This document shows positions 47,778-58,800 of a DNA stretch of 64,000 nt, piece by piece (position 1 is the first letter of the stretch; every line of letters begins with the position of its first letter). Source of the stretch: Dipteris shenzhenensis (Eukaryota > Polypodiophyta > Polypodiopsida > Gleicheniales); the NCBI GenBank assembly GCA_047967505.1, contig CM106540.1. One strand, written 5' to 3'. The translations under genes were made by a program, and so were the position numbers. Below the pieces are notes generated by a model that searched no databases, had not been told where the DNA came from, and saw only the letters and a list, made by a program, of their open reading frames with translations.

Positions 47778-49808
47778 GCACGCATGCACGCAAGTGTGCA
47801 TGAACACATAATATAAACCACATAAGTAACCAGAAGGTTTAAGATACCTCAGAAAGAAAACGAACAGCTGGAGTTGTATCTTGACCAGGCTCCCCAAGAA
47901 GTGCATCCAAACCACCCTTGTCAATGACAATGTCAAACGCTGCATCTGAAAACTGGAAAAAAAGCACATGAAAGTCATAAATTATACAACATGGGAGTTT
48001 TATATCTTTGCAACAAAAGGAAACAAGTCACTGTATAGGATGCCATCTTGCGGAATGCAGACACCATTCTTGCGACGAAAGGAAACAAGTTACTATATAG
48101 AATGCTATCTTGCAAAATGCTGACGCCATTCAAAAGACTAAAGGCATTTCTTGAATGAACAAACTCTCCAATCCAAAAGCACTCATCTAACGTTCCCACA
48201 TGATCCTCTCATCCTCACCTTGGAAAAGTTCAATTGTATTAAAAGTTTTTACCTTATAGATACTTCGAGAGAGATGTATATATATATGTACCTAGATGAG
48301 TCCAGGCATTGAACTCATCCTCTAACATAGTGCAGTTTCAATCTCATGATAGTCACTCATAAGGTTGAAAACCATAAACTCCATCATGCATAGTAGGGAC
48401 TAGCTACTATGACATCCCCACTGACGTCATCAGTGCCCAACACTGGGTGTAGACCATAGTATAAACATATGCTCTCAGACATACAAATCCACACACGCAC
48501 ACATACTTTAGCATCCACTTACACAAAGTCTTCATACTGAGTTTCTGTCAGAACTCCGGAGGTGAAGGGCAAACTCAGCCATGACGAAAGCTAGCACTAA
48601 AGGAGAAAATCCATCCTTAAACAAACAAGGTGGGAATCCCACTAAGTCCCTACCTTTTGGAATGTTATTGTAGGTGAGCGTGTATAGTAGCTAATAACTT
48701 GTAAAAGCTAATAACTTGTAAAAGAGAAAATAAAGGTGTAAATTGTAAGGAAAGGGAAGGAGGAAAAAGGAAGTGAATATGGGGAAAGGTGATGAGTGAA
48801 AAGAGAGGAGAGAAAAGAGGTGAAAGAGGGGATGGATCACTAAATGAGTGGGCCGTGGCCATTTTGGAAAGAGACCCTCGATTAATAATATTTAATAAAG
48901 GTGGTGTTAAGCTAAGAGACAAAATAATTCACTAAAAGTCACTTAAGACCCTCACAAAGAGACAAAAACCTACTCTTAAAACTCATTAGAATGACCTAAA
49001 CTACCACTAGTCCTAACACTAAGCACCTATTAACATGGTCAACTTGACCAAGAGGTAGCAATGAGACAAAGAGAGCCGCCATCTCTAAAGAGAAATACCC
49101 AGCAAAAGACAAAAGCATTTACGACCTTCACAAGAGGACAACAACTAAACCCTAACAACACATTAGAAAGCCCCAAACAATCACTAACCCTAAGATTAAT
49201 GGTCAACTTGACCAAATGAACTAACATTGCAACTTGGACCTGATTAGCGAAAAATAAGCACATACATCCCTAAGGACACTTGCAGCGCCCAAAAATGCAC
49301 ACAAGAAAACCTGCCCTAGGTACCATCTAGTTCAAAAGGCATGACATGGGCAATCAGCTCCGGAGGGTTATAGAAATAAGTGATCAAACAATGATGCACT
49401 CTAGTTCAGCTGTTAACTAAATGAATTTAGAAACATGCCCAAACTCATCATGTCAAAGCATACACCAAGGACTGTACAATATGACAATCCCACTGTCTTC
49501 ATTAGTGCCCAATAAAGGGACAGGTGATACTTGATGGCCCTGTATGACTATGGGGCTACAAATATATTTGAAAGTAGTTTTGAAAATCTCAACGGCTGCT
49601 GAAGACAGCCACCCCTTAATTTTGTCGTGAATACGAAAAAAGGTTTGGTTATTAGTACCTCCCTATTCCAGAGGCCGCTTGGGTTGCATTTGTTAGCACT
49701 GCCTTCCAAGCAGCGCTATACTAACACTTTAGTAAAAAAAGTGTCCCACACCATTCCTTGCCAAGTGGCCCCCTTCTATTTTAATCTCTTTCACTCACTC
49801 TCTCTCTG

Positions 49809-49844
<36 letters not shown>

Positions 49845-52800
49845 TCACAGTTTGCAAATGGCTTTGCATTTGCAAGAGGTTGCATTATAGCATTCAAACT
49901 TTCCAATGGTTCTACTCACGAGCTTCCATCATAGGTGTTGCAAATTAATCATCCATTCATCTTGACAATCATTTGCGTCTGGCACAACCTAAGGCAGTGC
50001 TCACGAGTACTTGTACTCACTTGTTCTTTGAATACTGGACCTGGTTAGATGGTTTAGAATAGAATTTCTTGCTAGAGGGATGTCTACTAGCTCATCAGGA
50101 GACACCAAATAGTCAATATTCTCTTTTGACAAAGTCTAGAACGACGTCATTAGCCTAGGATCCGGTTTGGTTGACATGATTGGTTAGATGATGCCGAGCG
50201 GATTTGGAGGATGGCTTCGTGGGTCACCACATGGTTGAAGCATTATCAAACCTCCTCAATGTTTTAGATGACCCACATTGTTCAGCTTCAAGTTATTGTT
50301 TCATGTTGGCCTAACAATAAGAAATAGCCTTCAATCTCTCCCTCTTCCACAGAGGCGGTCTATAGACAACATGCATGGCAGGATGTGCATCCCTCTAGCT
50401 CAAATGGGTACTTGAGGATATTCTAGGAGGATGCAATGGCAACCATGCACAGTCATGCCAAAGAGCCCAGTGTTCCATGCATGAACCAAGCACATCCAAA
50501 GTTGGTATCATTTTATCTTATATGTTATAAGGAAAAACAGTGGAGCCCATTTACTGCATGTCTTAGATAACATCTCCAATGTGTTCACCAAGGCTCTCTT
50601 GGTGACACGCAGCAAGCAAAGTTGCATATAATTCCAAAGAACCAATGTTCTATGCACACCAAGCACATCAAAGTTCAGTATCTTTTATCCAAGACATGAT
50701 TAAGGACAAAAAAGTGGACCTCATTTACTGCTTGTCTTCAGATAACATCCCCGATGTGTTCATCAAGGCTCTTCCAAGAGAGCTAATGGAGCACTTTATA
50801 TGACGAATGGGCATGGGCCCACAACTATCAATAAAAGGGGATGTTGTGAGTCACTACCCCACCTATGAGCCCCAATATGAGAGGACTGCATACAAAGACA
50901 AAGAATGGGCAGGAAACTAAGGGAGCAGACTGCTTCTATTGGCCTAATTATAGGCTCTTTACCTGCTAACGAATCTTCTCACCAGCCTATTATTTATAGG
51001 CATGACATGTGGATCAAGGTAGGTGTTTGTTTCAGTTTGTGGAATTTTCAGTTATTTCATATCTATGACTACGTAAGTGCCTATTCCTAACTTTGGTAAA
51101 ATGGTAAATTGGCAAGCATTCAACTATTGTGGAAGGTGATGACAAGCTTTGGTAAAATGGCAAACTGGCAAACGGGAATGGAGCATTCAACGATTGTGGA
51201 AGGTGATGACATGCTCGACTGAGGTAGAAGAGTAGGAGGATGAGGCTGATGGCAAGCTGGCAAACGGGAATGGAGCATTCAACTATTGTGGAAGGTGATG
51301 ACAAGGAAGGTTTGGAAGGTTATCACACGAACAAGCTGATGCGCGAGGCTGCATACGTACCTGTCATGACAAGAGAAATCACTAATCCGTGGTTAGTAGA
51401 CATTAGAACATTATTATATATTATACGCCAATGGTGTAACATGTATCTGTATTTATGATGGACACTGACCGATCTGGAGCTACTGCTTCAGACGGCATCA
51501 AATTTGGACATGTAACACTTATTTATTAATAAAGATATGCACACATGTGTCTAGGTCCTAGGGGCAATAGGAAGGGAAGGGTGCATTAAGGTGCATTGAA
51601 TGGTAGATGCATGGGTCATAGGATAAGTATAGGTGTAAATGGGAAGATGGAACTTGAGTGATCTCAAGGGACATTAATGAAAGGGTATCACCCATAGTTG
51701 CATCCGTACGCGTGCATATGTTTTTTCCATACGTCATCCGTACGTCCATACGTACGGCCTTCTGTACAGCTTTCCGTATAAGTGTTTTTTTTTGGGGGGG
51801 AAGGGGGGGGGGGCAGTGTTTTGTTTAGTGAGGTGTGTTTTTTGGGTGTGGTTTGGTTTTTTTGTTGTGTGTGTGTGTGGGGGGGGGGGGGGGGAGGAGG
51901 GGGGGGGGGGTTGTTTTGTTTAGGAGCGGGGATTGATTTTGTGCCTAGCCAAAACCTTGGAAAACGCATTTTTAGCACTATTCTAATCCGTACACTGTTG
52001 GCCGACTTTGGCTGTGGTTGGCCTCAAGGATGGTCTCAAGGAGGAGGAGGAGGAGGAGGAGGAGGAGAAGGAGGAGAAGGATGGCACTGATGCAAATGAT
52101 GAGGATGAGGATGCAAGCTGCAGCTTGAGGCTTGAGCCTCATCGGTTGTGAATCGTGATGCATTTCAATTTTCAGCTTTATTTCCGGGCTGCGGCAGCCT
52201 TTTCTTCTATGATGTTTTGCCTTTGATGTTTTGGTGTAGTACCTACTTCCAAGTTTCTACTACCTACTACCTTTGATCATGATGTTTGGTGTAGTATTGA
52301 TCTATCATTGACAGTATGTATCAAAGTCCAGATTCCAGACTGGAGGGCCGAGGCTGGACTCTTTGAACTTTCATGAATCATGACTTTAATATTAATACAA
52401 GTTTGAAGTCTGAAGTTTCAATTTGAAAGTCTATAGCTCTATGTCAATGTAAAGTGTACAATGTATATCTTTCTAAATGTTTTGAGTAAAATTAGGGTCA
52501 CGTATGTTTCAGCCCTAGGGGCTGAAACATACTCCAATCATACTTCCATACTCATATGACGTATGCGTATGGTAACATATGGAAAAAACCTATGGTATCA
52601 CCCTTTCATTGTGAATCTCACATAGCATTCTCTATTCACCTTGCATTCGTCCACCATCTCTCTCACACCTTCCATGTAGGTCCAAAAAAGAAACAAGTAC
52701 TCTCACGAGGGCACTCTTCCCCATTGGAGGGCCAATTGGCATTCAAATTCTACATGCATTGCACAATCTGCATTCTCGAGAAGTCAGCTTCTTCACAATA

Positions 52801-55800
52801 CCAAGGTTCTCACACTTCCATGCTCAACGGAGGTAGAAGAGTTAGAGGATGAGAACGCCGAGGCTGTCCATTATTATTGGGATGATGGTAGACTTAGTAA
52901 TTCTCAATCTGCAACTCGTGGAGATAGCCTTCACAACTTGGGCAATACTAATACACATACAAGACGAACAACTGTACAAGGATCCTTAACCTCTAGCATC
53001 AATTGCACGGCCAAGGTGAAGGTGGTCGGGGATCAAATTGTGGCAGTTGGTTAGATGATGGACACAAGCAATGTCAATGCTCATGTTTCCAATGGGCTTC
53101 AAAACTTTGTTACTAGTGTGATACCCATGGAGTGCTCAAACAAATTTGTACAGACAAGGGGTATGTAGGTGGAAGATAAGGCTGACGGCTATGTGAGAGA
53201 ATGGAGAGTGAGAGAGAGCAAGAGAGTGAGAGCTGAAAGCTTGGAAGCTGAAAGCTGAGTTGCAATAGAAGAGTGTGAAGAGTATAACTCAATGAGTGAG
53301 AGATAAGGTTTTGTCCTAGTGACAAAACCTTAGTAGTCACTAACCATAGTTCGTGAACTAACTGCGGTTAGGGGAAAAAACCTCTTAAAGAGAAAAAAGT
53401 GCCCCTAACTAGCTTATTAAATTACATTGGTCACTGCTGAATTATATCTATAATTCTAACACCCCCCTGCGGTGCCAATGTCATGTACAAGGCTGATAAA
53501 TCACCAAACGGATATAAGTTCAGGGCACTGCGAAATGCCTCAAACTTTTCACGTGGTAGTGCTTTGGTGAAAATATCTGCAACGTTGTCATGTGTGGACA
53601 CAAAGATCATACTGATCTCTCCTGCATGCAACTTCTCTCTGACGTAGTGATAGTGAACCTCAATGTGCTTCGTGCGAGCATGAAACACTGGATTCTTTGC
53701 CACTGCAATGGCACTCTGACTATCAATGAGAATTGGAGAAGGACCCTCCAAAGACACATGAAGATCAGCAAATAGACGTCGCAGCCAGACACATTCAACT
53801 ATTGCTGTGAAAGCTGCCCTGTACTCAGCTTCACATGATGAGGTAGCCACTGTAGATTGTTTCTTGCTCAGCCAGGAAATGCAAGATTTACCCAAAAAGA
53901 AACAATTGCCACTAGTGGACTGCCTAGTATCATAATCACCAACCCAATCTGAATCACTGTAGGCATGCATCTGCAAGTCACCCCCCCTGGGAAATAGCAA
54001 GCCAAAAGACTTCGTCCCCTACAAATAACGGAAGATGCGCTTAACTGCCTACCAATGCATAGTTTTTGGGCTGTGCATGTACCTGCTCACCTGAGAAACT
54101 GCAAACTAAATATCAGGTCTGCTGTTGCAGAGATATATGAGGCACCCAACAGCCTGACTGTAAAGTGTGGCATCAACTAATTCTCCTGCATCATGCATTG
54201 TGAGTTTCAGCCCCGACTCCATGGGAGTGGCTATGGGCTTACAATCATGGATGTTAAATCTGTCCAAGAGTTTTTGAACATACTTGGACTGAGACATAAC
54301 AGTGCCACGTCTCTCATGAGAGAACTGGATCCCTAAATAAAAGTGAACCAGCCCCACATCTGACATGTCAAAGTTGGTCTGCAAATCAGCTTTGAAATCT
54401 GCAATTTTGTCTTCATTGGACCCTGTGAGCAGTAAGTCATCGACATAAAGAAGGATGACTAAAATTTCCCCCCCATCCATCTTGATGTAGAGGGTGCTCT
54501 CATTAGGACTATTGTGCAGCCCCTTGCTGGTCAAAAAGACATGGATCTTGGCATACCATGCACGAGGGGCCTGTTTCAGCCCATATAAAGCTTTGTTGAG
54601 CTTGCATACTTGAAGTGCATTTGCTGTAATTTCAAAGTCCGGAGGTTGTTTGACATACACCTCTTCCAGCAAGTCCCCATTTAAGAAGGCTATTTTTATG
54701 TCCAACTGATGAACATTCCACTCAAAATGTGCTGCCATTGCAATAACTGATCGGATGGTGGTCATCCGGGATGTAGGAGCGAATGTCTCCTCATAATCTA
54801 TGCCCTTTTTCTGAGCATAGCCTTTAGCAACCAGCCTTGCCTTATATCTGTCAATGGAGCCATCTGGCTTCCGTTTGACCTTGAAAACCCATCGTGTGCC
54901 AATGGCATGTTTACCCGGTGGCAAGTCTACAACATCCCAAGTCTGATTTTTTGCAATGGACTGCGACTCATCGTGCATGGCATTCATCCAATGCACATTG
55001 TCCTTTGCCTCTTCGAATGTGGCAGGCTCCTCCTCATCAAGAAGAGTACCTGCATATGCTGATTCCACTGAATTAGCACCTTCCATGTGCCTTGCTGCAC
55101 TGCGAGTCCTGCCAGGTAACGGAGCATCAATTTTACTCTCCCTGAGAGTCTGTAACAGCCAGTTTGGGACTGTTTTTGCTGCATGTATGTCTGCAATTTC
55201 TTGCTGCACCACCTGTTCCACTGCCTATGGAGGGGGCAAGATATCCTGTGGCAGAACTAAAGCATCTGGAGGTGGCTGTAAATTCTGATTTGCATCAGAA
55301 ATATCAGCAGGGGAACCCAAGGCAATGGGTAGCAACCCCTCAAAGACATCCTCTGAAGAAGAAGGCATTTGAAATTCAGCTTAAGTGTGAGCTGAATTTT
55401 CAGCAAATATCACATCTCTACTTACTATGATCTTGCGTGTAGCAGGATTGTAGAGACGGTACCCCTTGCTTTCTGCACTGTACCCAACAAATATGCACTT
55501 GATGGCTTTATCTGACAACTTGTGCCTAAATTCAACTGGCACATGAGCATAAGCAAGGTATCCAAAGACTCGGAAGTGATCCACTGAAGGCTTTCTATCA
55601 TTCCAGACCTCATAAGGAGTTTTTGTTTTTAAAGCCTTAGTGGGAGCCCGATTCAAAATGTAATTGGCACACATCAAACCCTCAAGCCAGAATTTGTGAG
55701 GCATGTGTTTGCTTTTCAGCATACATCTGTCCATCTCCATGAGAGTTCTATTTTTCCTCTCAGCTTTGCCATTTTGTTGAGGGGTCAGCCTGACTGTGAG

Positions 55801-58800
55801 CTGATGCACAATACCTTTGCCTTTCAGAAAAGCATCAAATTCTGCAGACAAGTATTCCCCACCTCTATCTGTGCGCAATGTATGTATCTTGAGTCCGGTT
55901 TCATTTTCAACCATGGCTGCAAAGTGTTTAAACACCGTGAACACTTCAGATTTGCGTTTCAGCCCCAAAACCCAAGTGAAATTGGAGTAATCATCAATAA
56001 ATGTAACAAAGTAGAGATGACCACCCAACGATGGAGTCCTCATGGGACCACAAACATCACTATGTATAAGCTGTAATTTGCGGACAGCTTTAACTAAACC
56101 ATCCTTCTTGAAGGGGAATCTATGCATCTTGCCTAAAATGCACCTTTCACAGGCATGTGGAGGAGGTATCTCAAGAGGTGGCAATGCATCAACCATGGAA
56201 TACTTCTGAAGTGTCATCAAGCTGTTGTAATGCATGTGGCCATATCGGGCATGCCATAATTCTGCATTCTGCATGGCAGCTGTAGGGGTAGAAACTGCAA
56301 GAGCATGCTCTTTTCTCAAAAAGATCAAGCTGAAAAAGCCCACGCAATAGAGTACCAGATAACTTTAAGGCAAAGTCATCTTCCCTTTCTCGGACAGCAC
56401 ATTTGTCATCCTCAAAGATGACCTAAAATCCAGCTCTGTTAAGAGTGGACACTAAAAGAAGATTTTTGGTTATACCAGGTACATATAAGACATCTGATAG
56501 TCTGAACATTGAGCCATCAATGGCAGTGAGCTCAACATCTCCTGTGCCACGTACTGAATATGATGAGTTGTTGGCACAAGTGACTTTCTTACCAACGGGA
56601 GGTGGATGCAAGGAAGTAAAAAGACACTTCCTAGAAGTGATGTGCTTGGATGCACCGCTGTCAAAATACCAAGTGTTCAGTGTTTCATTGACACTGAAAG
56701 CAGATGCATCCGTAGAAGAGTCATAACTGCAAGTCAAAAATGCATATGTATCATCACTGCAAGTGGCTGTACTATCCCGAGCATCTGGAGCAGCCAATCT
56801 AGAATCTGAAATGCAAGACAAAAAGGCATAATCCTGTCCAACAAAGTTGGCTGCAGCATCCCCACTGTCAGATGCATGAGGAGCTGAATCTGAAACAGCC
56901 ATACCGGAGCTGTTTTTCTTCTCTTTTGCAAGCCTTTTCCTGCATTCTGCAATGTGATGACCTGGCTTTTTGCAGTAGTGACAAAAACCCTTCTTCTTGG
57001 GCTTACTTGCATCATTTTTAGCCTTTTGTGAAGGCTGTCCTGACCCACTGGAAGGCTGATTTACTGATGTCTTTGCCTGTCCCTTTGTTTTTTATTTAAA
57101 CTTTGAGAGCATGGCTTGTTCACCTGCACGTGAAGCCAAATTTTTCCTGGTCTGCTCTTCCTGAAGCAGAAGTCCTATCAACTCATGAAAAGTGAGAGGA
57201 TTTGCACCCCCCCTCAATGATAAGTTCAGCAAGGTATGAAAGCTGAGATAAGACTCACGAAGAGAATTCAGAGTGGTTGTAATCATCTCTGAATCAGGAA
57301 TAATTTCATCTATGTTTAACAATTGCTCTCTGAGATCCTGTAGCTTTGTGAGGTGGACTGACATGGAGTCACCCTCTTCCATATGTGTATTACTTAACTC
57401 TCTTTTCAAGAAGGATACCCTTGCATCATTCCGGGCTGCATACATGCTTTCTAAAATATCCCACGCTGCCTTGGAGGTCTTACACGACCGGATATGCGGA
57501 ATGATAAATCTTTTCACTGAAAGAGAGATACATGACAAAGCTAAGGCATCTCGTGAATCCCATCTCTTCTGATCTGGAGTAGTGGCTATAGCTGCACCAA
57601 CAACTTGTTCTGCAGCTGCCCCTTGTGCACGACCTCTTCCACCTCCTTGCTGAGGAGGAGTATTAGGTGCCATACCTGCTGGTCGGATCTCACCCCCATT
57701 CACATAATCCCATAAATTGCGAGAAATCAGAATATTGCGTACCATAAAACTCCAGAGGGAGTAGTTGGTACCATCCAACTTGTCTTCCTGTGAAAGACCA
57801 CCGAACTGAAAATCATTCTGATTTTGCTGGGCCATATCTGAGAAAGAGATTTAAGCAGATACAAAACTGAATTCCCTTACTGGGAATGAAATGCACAACT
57901 CCCAAAAAACACAGCCAAGCACTGGCTGTAAATGCAACTCAGATTTCTGTACTTGCACTGTCAGAAATTTGTCCAAGCATCAAAAACTCTCCAGAATCTG
58001 CCAAAAGTGCTGCAAAACACTCCAAGAAAGGCAATATGATCTGAAAACTCCAGAAATTGCTCTCCCAACACAAAAGCCCCAAAATAGGCCTGAAATTGCA
58101 ACCGGAAAGGGGCAAATAGATCAAAGCCCCCAAATGTTGCAAGTATTGCGCTCTGTCTGCAAAAGCCCCAAATTTCACTGCAAGATTGCACTGTAATTAC
58201 AAAATCCCCAAATTTCTTCAAGAAATTATACTGCAGAACTGAAAGCCCCAAATTTGGAGCTTGAAATTGCAACCAGAAAGGAGCAAAAGTACAAAAAGCC
58301 CCAAATTTTACAATTTCAGCAGAAAGCCCCAAATTTCAGACCAAATCTGCAATGTTTGCTCCAAGTGTAGCTCCAAACTACAAAATGATTGCAATGTCTG
58401 CAACAAACAAAATGCCCCAAATGTACTACCAAAAAACTGAGCCAAACAATGGCTGTCTGCAAAATGTGCCTGCCAAAGATCACCTGCGAGTTTCTCCTGT
58501 ACGAAATCAAAGGACTACCTGCTGTACGGAAGCGGGTCCAGTACGGAAGTATCGTACGGATGACAGTACACAGAACGTACGTGCTGTACTGAAGACAGCG
58601 AGCTGTACGGCTGGTGGCGACGAGCTGTACGGCAAGTGGCGACGAGTTGTACGACGAACCGTACAGTCTGACGGCGAGCTGTACGGACGACCACGACGAG
58701 CTGTATGGACGCGACGTACGACGCAAATATGCAACGCATGTACGGTATAGTACGACAGGTAGGTACGACATGTACGGTACGGATTCCGTACAACCGTACG

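Noticed and set aside
51786-51978. Gly- or Pro-rich frames on either strand
   Set aside because: Produced by homopolymer G/T runs; likely sequencing-sensitive low complexity.
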